Notes: generated by a model from the sequence alone, not told the origin. 7,670 bases of DNA from an uncultured Bacteroidales bacterium (GCA_947074165.1 CAMTOT010000130.1:1-7670); one strand, 5' to 3'; positions 1 through 7,491 are shown, counted from the first letter of the stretch. Made by a program: numbers and translations.

Positions 1-45
1 ACACCAGGACGTACACTCTTTCCCTACACGACGCTCTTCCGATCT
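1..45 (+). other. Residual Illumina P5-side adapter with i5 index (not biological)
   Basis: Bases 13-45 match the Illumina TruSeq read-1 adapter, which begins ACACTCTTTCCC and ends CTTCCGATCT. Bases 5-12 (CAGGACGT) occupy the i5 index position and match, from memory, the TruSeq HT index D507. Bases 1-4 (ACAC) fit the last bases of the P5 flow-cell oligonucleotide. The biological insert begins at 46. This stretch should be masked before annotation or similarity searching. Confidence 0.98.
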
Positions 46-88
46 AATTGAAAAAATTTGCTTTAAAAAATTTTCAGTATCTGATTTA
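46..88 (-). other. AT-rich region downstream of the Oar-like receptor gene; possible weak terminator, cut by the insert edge
   Basis: This is all that is present after the stop codon of the Oar-like receptor gene. It is almost entirely A+T. Read on the minus strand it has two T runs of six (from 65-70 and 51-56) and a small inverted repeat, TCAG-TAT-CTGA, at 74-84. A second repeat, TCTGAT-TT-ATCAGA at 80-93, overlaps the stop codon. No G+C-rich stem is visible, so an intrinsic terminator is only weakly supported. The true terminator could lie beyond the insert boundary at 46. Confidence 0.25.
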
Positions 89-3000
89 TCAGAAAGTATA
101 TTTTACACCAACCTGACCTCTGAAACGAGAATAGAAGTCTGAGTAAGTATATTTATCGTAGTCTTTACCACCTGTAAATGTGTAAACACCTGTTTTATTG
201 TTGTAAGATACAGGAGAATAGTAGTTGTTACCACCGAAAGTTCTACCCCAGTTCTTGTTCAACAGGTTACCTACATTCATAATATCCATAGAAATCTCTA
301 ATTTGTGAGCTGATTTACCGATATTGAAGTTGAATGTACGAGCCATGTGCAAGTCAAAGTGGTGCTCGAAAGGTTTGTTTGCAGCGTTACGTTCGAAATA
401 CTCACCACGGTGATTTTTCATATAATCGTCGTTACCTAACCAGCCTTTAAGACCTTCAGCGTGATCTTCTGATATTAAGCCTTTCTTAGATAACATATCA
501 ATCTGCTCATCTGTAAAGATAAACATAAGGTCATTACCATTAGAACCGTCACCGTTTACGTCACCATTATAATATACAGAGTATGGGTTACCGCTTTCAC
601 CTGTATAGATAAGGCTGATTACACTCTCATCATGTTTAGACCATTTCTTGTTCCATGACAATGCTACTTTCACACTGTGAGGACGGTTGAATGAAGAGAA
701 ACCAAGTTCAGGGTTATTAGAGTATCCTGTTGTATAGTTGTAGTTCCAGTTTGAAGCCGCTACAGATGAAGTACCTGAGTTAAGCGATTTAGACTGTGTA
801 TAAGAGTAAGAAGCCATCAGGTCAAGACCAAACGCGAAGCTCTTTTCAGCTCTTGCAGACAAGTTGTATGAATAACCTTTGCTTGTATTGCTTAGCTCAT
901 AGATGTTTGTGTAAGTGCTTGCGCCTTCTGTCGTCACCTTTTTATATAGAGGACGGTTGTCAAATGCAAGATCAGCATCGTCACCGGCAAGATATTTACC
1001 AGACTCTTCGAAAGCAAGGTTTTTATAAAGGATGTCATTCATAGTTTTAGAATACAAACCTTCTAATGTCCATCTGATATCACCTATCGAAGTGTACTCA
1101 AGGGCAAGATTCAAACGTGCGTTCTGTGCAAATTTAAAGTCATCAGCAAATACATTGATAGTTTGAGAACCTGATGCAGTACCAAGTTTAGCATTTTCAT
1201 ACTGAGCCGCAGGATCCGGATTGTAGATAGGAGTGATTCCTTTTTCATACGCCTTACCGTTGATATTGTAGCTTTGGAACTGTACACCTGTATTTGAGAA
1301 GTTATTACTCAACCATACAAATGGTACACGTCCTGTAAATATACCAACACCACCTCGAACCAATAGGTTTTCTGTTACTCTGGCACGGAAACCTACACGA
1401 GGAGACCAAAGTGGCTTGCTGCTAAGTTTTTGATTTGTTTTAAGACCCCAGCCGTTTTTCTCTGCGTATTCATTGAATCCCGCATTTTCTGCCGGAGTAT
1501 CAAAGAACAATGGAATATCCGCACGCAAACCAAACATTAAGCTTAGGTTATCGTTTACCTGCCAGTTATCCTGCACGTAGAATCCAAGTTGACCTGCGCC
1601 GAATTTAGGAGCCCAGTCCGGTCTGCCTGTAATATCTACATTAGCCTGTTGGAAACGGAATTGATTAACCAAACCTTCTTTAAACTCATCAAGCGCAGTA
1701 CCGTCACCGTTCTGGTCTGTGAAGTAGTATGAACCGTAAAGGTCCTGAATAAACAAGTTCTGGAAAGTATAGAATTCGTTGTGTGTACCGAATGTGATGT
1801 TATGATTACCTTTCAACCAAGTTATGTTGTCTGTAATAGAAAGGATATCCTGATTTAGACTGTTAGCCATAGACGAACGGTCGTTACCCATATAGATATA
1901 GTTTCCGCTACCAAGAGCGATTGAAACAAACGGGAACGGATCGCCAGGATTACGCTGGTCGCGTACTTTTACGTAAGATGCACGGAACTCATTGCTTAAA
2001 TTCGGATTGATCTTGCTCTGTAGCTCAGCGATAAACGAGTTTGTTTTTGACTGGAAGTCATAAGTCTGGTCAGAAGAGTAAAGGTAATTTGAAGAACCAG
2101 TACCATTCATCTGTTTTGCGTCAACCATACTCCAGCGTACAGAAGCCTGATGATTACTGTTGATATTCCAGTTTAATTTCAAACCAACTTTATCAGAATC
2201 AGTATAAACATCCTGTGAATCGAAGTTACCTGTATATCCGTGGTTTTTACGCATGAAGTCAAGAACCTCATTTGCCACTGCAGCGTCTATATTTGAAGAA
2301 GTTCCTCCAATTTTGTTGGTATTAGGATATGACTTTCTTGCCTGCTCGTAGTTAGCGAAGAAGAATAGTTTATTTTTTACAATCGGACCTCCTACTGTAG
2401 CACCCCAAGTGTATTCAGACTGCTCAGTATAAGCAGAACTTGTTTTACCATTACGTAGTTTATAGCTTGAACCGATTAGTTCCTGATTATTTCCAAAGAA
2501 ATATACAGAAGCAGTAGCGTCATTTGTACCCGATTTTGTAATCGCGTTTATCGCACCGCCTGTGAAACCAGACTGACGTACGTCAAACGGAGCTACATTT
2601 ACCTGGATCTGCTCAACTGTTTCTATAGAGATTGGGTTAGTACCTGACTGACCACCGTTCTGACCGTTTGCAGTAAGACCGAAAACGTCATTATTCATCG
2701 CACCGTCAACCTGAAAGCTGTTGTAACGGTTGTTTACACCGGCAAATGACATAGCACCTGAGTTTGAAACGCTTACAAGCGGATTCATACGTGTTACGTC
2801 TCCGATACTGCGGCTTACAGAAGGTAATTTCTGTATATCTGAAGAGCTGAATCTCATTGCTGCTCCTGAATTTGACATTCCGGCTTTTGCAGCAACAACA
2901 ACTTCTTCAAGAAGTTCTGATGCCTCAGTCATTTTTACATTAAGAGGATAAGTATCACCAAGAGAAAGTTGAACCTCAGTGATTACTTCTGTTCTGTATC

Positions 3001-3259
3001 CGATATAAGATATTTCAATCTTATACGGACCACCCGGACGCATACCGTGAATCGAGTATCTTCCGTCAGGATTTGTAATTGTTCCGTAGTGAGTACCTGA
3101 AGGTAAGTGAGTAGCCTGGATAGTAGCTCCAATGATTACTTCATTGTTTGCTTCAGTTACTCTACCTGTAAGTGCTGAAGTTGTTACCTGCGCGTTTAGG
3201 GAAACTGCTGCTGCCGTCGTAATGGCCGCTGTCAGAAAAGATCGCGATAAATGTGACAT
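89..3259 (-). CDS. Oar-like TonB-dependent outer-membrane receptor (1056 aa)
   Basis: This is a large beta-barrel protein expected to carry a substrate across the outer membrane using TonB energy. A signal peptide covers residues 1-23, with likely cleavage at LNA|Q. A CarboxypepD_reg-type beta-sandwich domain follows at about 29-110 (TGRV, IGAT, PDGRY, IGYR). A TonB-box-like LEEVVVAA lies at 117-124. The plug runs from about 135 to 245 and has Oar-family hallmarks: VDGAMNNDVFGL (183-194), VNVAPFDVRQSGFTGGAINA (219-238) and TKSGTN (240-245). The remainder is barrel, ending KYTF with the terminal Phe expected of outer-membrane proteins. Two Asp/Asn/Gly loops at D515-D519 and D900-D904 resemble calcium-binding loops. 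The length is close to other Oar proteins. No SusD partner is adjacent. The start is supported by the signal peptide; the stop is TGA. A promoter-like box lies 53 bases upstream. The family is secure, but the ligand cannot be read from the sequence. Confidence 0.95.
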   Translation of the reverse strand: MSHLSRSFLTAAITTAAAVSLNAQVTTSALTGRVTEANNEVIIGATIQATHLPSGTHYGTITNPDGRYSIHGMRPGGPYKIEISYIGYRTEVITEVQLSLGDTYPLNVKMTEASELLEEVVVAAKAGMSNSGAAMRFSSSDIQKLPSVSRSIGDVTRMNPLVSVSNSGAMSFAGVNNRYNSFQVDGAMNNDVFGLTANGQNGGQSGTNPISIETVEQIQVNVAPFDVRQSGFTGGAINAITKSGTNDATASVYFFGNNQELIGSSYKLRNGKTSSAYTEQSEYTWGATVGGPIVKNKLFFFANYEQARKSYPNTNKIGGTSSNIDAAVANEVLDFMRKNHGYTGNFDSQDVYTDSDKVGLKLNWNINSNHQASVRWSMVDAKQMNGTGSSNYLYSSDQTYDFQSKTNSFIAELQSKINPNLSNEFRASYVKVRDQRNPGDPFPFVSIALGSGNYIYMGNDRSSMANSLNQDILSITDNITWLKGNHNITFGTHNEFYTFQNLFIQDLYGSYYFTDQNGDGTALDEFKEGLVNQFRFQQANVDITGRPDWAPKFGAGQLGFYVQDNWQVNDNLSLMFGLRADIPLFFDTPAENAGFNEYAEKNGWGLKTNQKLSSKPLWSPRVGFRARVTENLLVRGGVGIFTGRVPFVWLSNNFSNTGVQFQSYNINGKAYEKGITPIYNPDPAAQYENAKLGTASGSQTINVFADDFKFAQNARLNLALEYTSIGDIRWTLEGLYSKTMNDILYKNLAFEESGKYLAGDDADLAFDNRPLYKKVTTEGASTYTNIYELSNTSKGYSYNLSARAEKSFAFGLDLMASYSYTQSKSLNSGTSSVAASNWNYNYTTGYSNNPELGFSSFNRPHSVKVALSWNKKWSKHDESVISLIYTGESGNPYSVYYNGDVNGDGSNGNDLMFIFTDEQIDMLSKKGLISEDHAEGLKGWLGNDDYMKNHRGEYFERNAANKPFEHHFDLHMARTFNFNIGKSAHKLEISMDIMNVGNLLNKNWGRTFGGNNYYSPVSYNNKTGVYTFTGGKDYDKYTYSDFYSRFRGQVGVKYTF

Positions 3260-3311
3260 TTAATTTTAGGATTTAGTGTTTTTTTATTAGGACAAATACC
3301 ATAATACCGTG

Positions 3312-3319
3312 CAAAAATA
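3312..3319 (-). promoter_or_regulatory. Candidate Bacteroidota -7 promoter box for the Oar-like receptor gene
   Basis: On the minus strand these bases read TATTTTTG, matching the Bacteroidota sigma factor -7 consensus TAnnTTTG, and are followed by CA. Transcription starting about 7 bases later would give a 5' leader of roughly 45 nt. No TTTG-type -33 element sits at the usual 19-21 base spacing. The bases just before the ATG are A/T-rich (AAAATTAA) with no Shine-Dalgarno match, which is normal in this phylum. Confidence 0.5.
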
Positions 3320-3341
3320 ACTAATAAATATTTATTTTGTA

Positions 3342-3355
3342 TTACATCCATGTAA
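3342..3355. promoter_or_regulatory. Inverted repeat at the -33 position, possible operator
   Basis: TTACAT and ATGTAA form a perfect 6-bp inverted repeat around the spacer CC. The repeat begins 22 bases upstream of the candidate -7 box of the Oar-like receptor gene, so it covers the region where a -33 element would lie. A regulator bound here could affect promoter use. The repeat is short and AT-rich, so a chance match is quite possible. Confidence 0.3.
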
Positions 3356-3357
3356 CA

Positions 3358-3379
3358 AAATGTGTTTTATAGCACATTT
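3358..3379 (-). terminator. Weak hairpin downstream of the phosphodiesterase gene
   Basis: AAATGTG (3358-3364) and CACATTT (3373-3379) form a perfect 7-bp stem with an 8-base loop, 32 bases after the stop codon of the phosphodiesterase gene. In minus-strand RNA the stem is followed by UGUUAC, not a continuous U tract, and only two of the seven pairs are G-C. It may attenuate or weakly terminate transcription, or protect an mRNA 3' end. It does not rule out read-through into the Oar-like receptor gene. Confidence 0.3.
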
Positions 3380-3411
3380 ATTAAAATTAACCATGGTTTC
3401 GATGAACAATT

Positions 3412-4599
3412 TCAATTAAGCATTGATTCTATTCTTTCAAACTTCCCATCAACAGCTGCCGGTACAATACCCAATAATTTAGCCAACAGCAAATATATAT
3501 CAACATTATCAAACTTGCCGGAAGCGTATCCTTGTTTAAAGTCAGGACCGTAAGCTCTGAAAATCACTTGCATATCCATATCCTGAGGATCATAACCATG
3601 AGCCCCTTCCACACCCTTTGGCTTAGTATCAAAATGCCATCCGCAATCCGGTACAATTATCACATCTCCCAATCTTGGATTAGTCCCATAATTAAGATGC
3701 AACGGCATAGACTCTCTGCTGTATGCTTTTATGTGCGGATGCTTATTCACTACATTTATAACAGAATCTTTATAACCATCATTCGTAAATATTGAAGTGG
3801 GATTTGTCCCTACCATCCTCTTATACCAATGTGGTTTAATTATATCATCGGATTTAACAAATCGCTTTTCATTATCAATACGCGTCATTCCATGATCGGA
3901 GGTTATAATAACATTTACTTTATCAGAAATAGGCAACTGAGATATTTTATATATCATGCTACCCATCAAAGAATCAAGATACTCAACAACGGAACCAACC
4001 TCGTCGCTGTCAGGACCTGAACGGTGACCCGCGCCATCCGGCTCTTCAATATACATCATGATTAGTCGTGGTCTAAGCTCAGCCGGTTTATTAAGCCATG
4101 CCACTACCGTATCTACTCTTTGCTCAAAAGTTAATCTTGGTTTAGCATTATACATTTTATAGTATGTAGGATAACTACCTTTTATTGCCACGTCTGATCC
4201 CACCCAATATAAGTTTCCGGTTATTAAACCTTGGTTCTGCGCCGTAATCCAGATGGGTTCACCTCCAAAATACTCCGGATTGTAACGCATTTCGGTATCA
4301 CCCATTGTAAACTCCTTCCCTTTTTCTTCAACCCAGAATTTATTATTGACAATTCCGTGATGATCAGGCACCAGCCCCGTAGCGAGAGTGTAATGATTTG
4401 GAAATGTAGAAGCCGGATATGAAGGTTTCATAACGGCACTAACACCTTTTTCTGATATTTTGTCAAGAGTCGGGGTATTATACATATGCGGATAATCATG
4501 TCTGAATCCGTCAAGTGATACTATTACAGTATAGTTTTGCTCAGCCTTTAAAACAACAAAGTATAAAACCAAAATAAGCAGTGTAGAAATTTTCTTCAT
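3412..4599 (-). CDS. Secreted type I phosphodiesterase / nucleotide pyrophosphatase (NPP family, 395 aa)
   Basis: This is an alkaline phosphatase superfamily hydrolase of the NPP type (Pfam Phosphodiest), expected to use two zinc ions to cleave phosphodiester or pyrophosphate bonds. A signal peptide spans residues 1-19 with likely cleavage at LKA|E. There is no lipobox cysteine, so a soluble periplasmic or exported enzyme is likely. The complete catalytic set is visible: D30 in SLDGFR, nucleophile T65 in PASTFPNHYTLATG, substrate-binding N86, D188 and H192 in EEPDGAGH, D235-H236 in TSDHGM, and H334 in GAHGYDP. Spacing agrees with bacterial NPP enzymes. The stop is TGA. A strong terminator separates it from the upstream receptor gene, and a weak hairpin separates it from the downstream one. 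Sampled codons (AGA, AAT, GGA) look less like those of a highly expressed gene than the AAC/GGT-rich receptor genes. Nucleotides, nucleotide sugars and phospholipid-derived diesters are all possible substrates. The sequence cannot separate them. Confidence 0.94.
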   Translation of the reverse strand: MKKISTLLILVLYFVVLKAEQNYTVIVSLDGFRHDYPHMYNTPTLDKISEKGVSAVMKPSYPASTFPNHYTLATGLVPDHHGIVNNKFWVEEKGKEFTMGDTEMRYNPEYFGGEPIWITAQNQGLITGNLYWVGSDVAIKGSYPTYYKMYNAKPRLTFEQRVDTVVAWLNKPAELRPRLIMMYIEEPDGAGHRSGPDSDEVGSVVEYLDSLMGSMIYKISQLPISDKVNVIITSDHGMTRIDNEKRFVKSDDIIKPHWYKRMVGTNPTSIFTNDGYKDSVINVVNKHPHIKAYSRESMPLHLNYGTNPRLGDVIIVPDCGWHFDTKPKGVEGAHGYDPQDMDMQVIFRAYGPDFKQGYASGKFDNVDIYLLLAKLLGIVPAAVDGKFERIESMLN

Positions 4600-4621
4600 T
4601 ATAGGTTGTGATTTGATAATG

Positions 4622-4629
4622 CAAAGATA
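4622..4629 (-). promoter_or_regulatory. Candidate Bacteroidota -7 promoter box for the phosphodiesterase gene
   Basis: The minus strand reads TATCTTTG here, an exact match to TAnnTTTG, followed by CA as at the Oar-like receptor promoter. It lies 22 bases upstream of the ATG and predicts a very short leader of about 15 nt. No clear TTTG -33 element is present at 19-21 bases. Because the preceding receptor gene ends in a strong terminator, this promoter probably drives the phosphodiesterase gene on its own. Confidence 0.55.
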
Positions 4630-4683
4630 GCATTAGCATATTAAGTTTAGATTTCATTACACACCATACAATAGTATAAATAT

Positions 4684-4716
4684 AAAAAAGAGCGTGCCTT
4701 GTTAGACACGCTCTTT
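4684..4716 (-). terminator. Rho-independent terminator of the 858-aa receptor gene
   Basis: AAAGAGCGTG (4687-4696) and CACGCTCTTT (4707-4716) form a perfect 10-bp stem closed by a 10-base loop. In minus-strand RNA the stem is followed at once by a U tract: six T on the minus strand from 4689 to 4684, partly shared with the stem base. It starts 18 bases after the stop codon of the receptor gene. The G+C-rich centre and U tail make this the clearest terminator in the window. Confidence 0.9.
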
Positions 4717-4720
4717 CATA

Positions 4721-4737
4721 TAATCAATATTTGATTA
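4721..4737. repeat. Inverted repeat ending in the receptor stop codon
   Basis: TAATCAA (4721-4727) and TTGATTA (4731-4737) are perfect inverted arms around TAT. The right arm includes the stop codon of the 858-aa receptor gene (minus-strand TAA). It lies just before the main terminator and could form a small secondary hairpin. It is AT-rich with a 3-base loop, so the structure would be weak. Confidence 0.4.
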
Positions 4738-7311
4738 GAAATTAAGTTTCATACCTGCCGACCATGTAGTGCCGAATCCGTAATAAACAAGTGCAGTACG
4801 GTCACCATCTACAGTAGCGTCTTTAGCATCAGCTATGTATTTTTTATTAAGAAGGTTGTTTACATTTCCGAAGAAAGAGATATTAACCTTGTCAAATTTC
4901 AAACGGTAGCTCGCGTTAAGATCCATAGTGAAATAGTTAGGAATTTTCCATGAATCGTAAATCTCATCTGTTTTACGAAGAGTAGGATCGAAATCAGCGA
5001 AGTTTTTACCGAAATAGTTCATATCAGTACCAACTTTAAGACCTTTAATAATCTCCCATGAAGCACCTAATGCCGCTGTCATCTGAGCTGAGTTACCAAC
5101 GTGTACACCTTTGATATAAGCGTCATAGTCACCTACGTACTCCTGGCTATCATTATAAAGCGCCATGCTCACATTGTCAGTATATACCCAGTCACCCCAA
5201 GAGAACATACCTCTAAATTCCAAAGACGGAATAGGTTTGTATGTTGTCTCCAGCTCCACACCAGTGTGACGAGCATCAAGACCTCTAAGGATACCGCGAC
5301 CAACTTCACCGTCAACTGTTGTAGAAACAGCTTTACCTCTGTCAAGCCACTCTGTATAATAACCATTCACAGTAGCAGAGAAGTTGTTTGTAGCGAATGT
5401 ATAACCACCTTCAAGAGTATAAATCTGCTCGTAAGGTTTATCTTCAAACGCCTCTATAGTATAGTTCTTAAATACGTTGTTGAAGTAAGGAGATCTTGTG
5501 AAGTAACCTCCATTAAAGAATGCGTTATGGTTCTCATTGAATTTATAGTTGAACCCGGCTTTTGCACTCCAAGGAAGGAATCCCTCGTAGTCTGAAACCT
5601 GTTTTCCATCAACCGGTGCTTTATCAAGAGCAAAATAACGGTAAGTCTGATAGTTAGCAGAAGCAGTAAGGAAAGTTGAAAGTTTCTCATTTGAGTACTC
5701 AACCTGTCCGAAAAGACCGTGCTGCATAACCTCGCCTTTATTATAGAAGTTTGTTTTATCACCAATACCGATTACAGTACCTTTTTCTCTACCATAAAGA
5801 GGGAACTTCTCTACATAACCTTCTCCACCAAGAAGATTATCAACTACCTCATAGTGGTAACCCATATAGTAACGACCATCATATCCCGCAGTGATATTAA
5901 CGTTTTCGCTAATCTGGTTGTTGTATGATGAAAGCACTCCGTACCATTCATGTTTATTGATAGCCTGAGTAAGAACAACTTCTGAATTACCGGCTTCTTT
6001 ATTGATTCCAACTACAGCGTCAAAATCAAGGTAACCTTCGTCAGTAAGTTTTGTTTCAGCGTATGGACGTCCGGTGTTGTTATTCCAGCTAAGTAGTCTG
6101 GTCTGATTACCTCTTGCTCTGCGACCACCGCCATTACCGATTGACGCGTAAGCAGCTGTATTTAAAGATGACTGCTCATTAATTGTCCAGCTGTGGTTTA
6201 GAGAGAACTGTGGTTTATGATATTCATTATAACCGAAAGGACCTCCAAATATTTTACCATTATAGAAACCGTAAGTAGCGTTAAACTTCTCTTTACCCGG
6301 TTTAGTAGCCCAATCCTCTTCTGTCATGCTGATACCGCGCTGATTGTGCCATTGAGGAGCACCAAAGCCGGTGAATGACAGTCGGTGATTTTCGTTAATC
6401 ATTTTTGATACATTCAAAAAGTAAGTGTATCCTTCAAAGTTTGTACCCTGCACGTAACCATCTCCTGATGTACGTCCGAACAAACCTGTTACCGACCAAC
6501 CGTTGCTCATAAGACCTGTAGACAAAGCAAGACTGTACTTAGTCATCCCGTCATTACCAACTGAAGTTGAGAACGTAGCGCCTTTTTTCGCTTCCGTAGA
6601 TTTAGTAATGATGTTGATAGTACCACCGGCTGAAGAGATAGCCAGTTTAGAAGCACCAAGACCTCTTTGTACCTGCATGAATTGAGTCACGTCTCCAAGT
6701 CCTGCCCAGTTTGACCAGTAAACTTTTCCGTTTTCCATGTCATTAACAGGGACACCGTTTACAAGTACTCCGATATTATTAGAGTCGAAACCACGCATGT
6801 TGATACGTGAGTCTCCAAAACCACCACCTTGTTTAGTGGCGTAAACAGAAGGGGTCTGTTTCAGGATCTCAGGAAACTCCTGATTACCCATTTTTTCCTC
6901 AATTACATCCAGCTTGATGTTTGAGATTGCCATCGGTGTCTGACGTTCGGAGCGCACAACTGACGCGATAACCGTTACGTCGCCAAGACCGATTGACGAT
7001 TCATCCATAATAACTGTTCCGGCGTTGGTAGAAGCAGAGTTCACCTTGAAGTCTTTTTTTACTTCTGTGTAACCTACATTTCTGAACACTACGCGTACGT
7101 TTCCGTCTTTTGGAGAGTCGATTTCAAAGTTACCGTCTATATCAACTACAGAACCGATTGTTGTTCCTTCGATGATAGCGGTAGCCCCGATAAGAGCATC
7201 TTTTGTAGAGCCGTCAAGGACTTTACCTTTGATTACATACTGTGCCATTGCCTGAGTTGACAGCAATGACGGTGCCAATAAGAAAAATGATTTTAAAGCA
7301 ACCTTTTTCAT
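4735..7311 (-). CDS. TonB-dependent outer-membrane receptor with CarboxypepD_reg-like N-terminal domain (858 aa)
   Basis: This is a TonB-dependent transporter. The signal peptide covers residues 1-23 with likely cleavage at AMA|Q. A CarboxypepD_reg-like domain follows at about 27-103 (IKGKVLD, IGATAIIEGT, DIDGNFEI, FRNVGY). A TonB-box-like segment, LGDVTVIAS, lies at 109-117. The plug spans about 124-237, with INMRGFDSNNIGVLVNGVPV (170-189), VYWSNWAGLGDV (197-208) and the plug-end signature SSAGGTINIITKS (226-238). The rest is beta-barrel with NVNNLLNKKYIADAKD near the end and a C-terminal KLNF. At 858 residues it is shorter than most SusC proteins, and no SusD gene follows, so a conventional transporter (iron complex, vitamin or small molecule) is more likely than a glycan SusC. 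The start is supported by the MKK signal peptide; the stop is TAA and is followed by a strong terminator. The ligand is unknown. Confidence 0.95.
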   Translation of the reverse strand: MKKVALKSFFLLAPSLLSTQAMAQYVIKGKVLDGSTKDALIGATAIIEGTTIGSVVDIDGNFEIDSPKDGNVRVVFRNVGYTEVKKDFKVNSASTNAGTVIMDESSIGLGDVTVIASVVRSERQTPMAISNIKLDVIEEKMGNQEFPEILKQTPSVYATKQGGGFGDSRINMRGFDSNNIGVLVNGVPVNDMENGKVYWSNWAGLGDVTQFMQVQRGLGASKLAISSAGGTINIITKSTEAKKGATFSTSVGNDGMTKYSLALSTGLMSNGWSVTGLFGRTSGDGYVQGTNFEGYTYFLNVSKMINENHRLSFTGFGAPQWHNQRGISMTEEDWATKPGKEKFNATYGFYNGKIFGGPFGYNEYHKPQFSLNHSWTINEQSSLNTAAYASIGNGGGRRARGNQTRLLSWNNNTGRPYAETKLTDEGYLDFDAVVGINKEAGNSEVVLTQAINKHEWYGVLSSYNNQISENVNITAGYDGRYYMGYHYEVVDNLLGGEGYVEKFPLYGREKGTVIGIGDKTNFYNKGEVMQHGLFGQVEYSNEKLSTFLTASANYQTYRYFALDKAPVDGKQVSDYEGFLPWSAKAGFNYKFNENHNAFFNGGYFTRSPYFNNVFKNYTIEAFEDKPYEQIYTLEGGYTFATNNFSATVNGYYTEWLDRGKAVSTTVDGEVGRGILRGLDARHTGVELETTYKPIPSLEFRGMFSWGDWVYTDNVSMALYNDSQEYVGDYDAYIKGVHVGNSAQMTAALGASWEIIKGLKVGTDMNYFGKNFADFDPTLRKTDEIYDSWKIPNYFTMDLNASYRLKFDKVNISFFGNVNNLLNKKYIADAKDATVDGDRTALVYYGFGTTWSAGMKLNF

Positions 7312-7491
7312 GAGTTGTTTGGTGTATAAATTGGTTTAGGGGTTAGAATTCTGCCGGAGCGGATTCATTTCGGGGAAAATCGCGTGATGAGTAATACCAA
7401 CAAAGTTCATACCGCAAATAATCCTTGTAACATTGTGATTTAATGCAAAATACCTACGAAACATAAATAAAGCCGTCTATTCCCGACACCG
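7312..7491 (-). other. Long 5' leader of the 858-aa receptor gene, with a 42-codon upstream ORF
   Basis: If transcription starts just after the -7 box at 7492-7499, the mRNA has a leader of about 175 nt, much longer than those inferred for the other two genes. It contains an ATG-initiated 42-codon reading frame (7464 down to 7336, starting MFRRYFALNH and ending TAA), whose stop lies 24 bases before the receptor start codon. Nothing shows that it is translated: it has no Shine-Dalgarno match and no recognised homology, and an ORF this short can arise by chance. I recognise no riboswitch consensus and no strong stable hairpin. AGAATTCT at 7345-7352 is an 8-base palindrome. Confidence 0.4.

Noticed and set aside
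1..45. Conserved or regulatory sequence at the left edge
   Set aside because: It is an exact sequencing adapter with an index, not genomic DNA. The same applies to 7624-7670.
796..1044. 82-codon plus-strand open frame inside the Oar-like receptor gene
   Set aside because: It is antisense to the conserved receptor barrel, with low-complexity Cys/Leu-rich translation and no family resemblance.
3389..3398. AACCATGGTT 10-bp palindrome between the phosphodiesterase and Oar-like receptor genes
   Set aside because: It is short, lies 70 bases upstream of the candidate -7 box with no partner motif, and is easily explained by chance.
5101..5595. 164-codon open frame on the plus strand, opposite the 858-aa receptor gene
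   Set aside because: It is wholly antisense to a well-supported receptor gene, has no recognisable domain and no promoter-like context. It is best read as a shadow of the receptor codon pattern.
89..7311. A SusC/SusD polysaccharide utilisation locus
   Set aside because: There is no SusD-like lipoprotein, glycoside hydrolase or sulfatase gene. The receptors have Oar-like and conventional transporter plug features, and the enzyme is an NPP-type phosphodiesterase.
7312..7491. A riboswitch, such as a cobalamin element, in the long leader of the 858-aa receptor gene
   Set aside because: I could not find the conserved cobalamin box or any strong multi-stem fold by eye. A covariance-model search (Rfam) of this leader would decide it.
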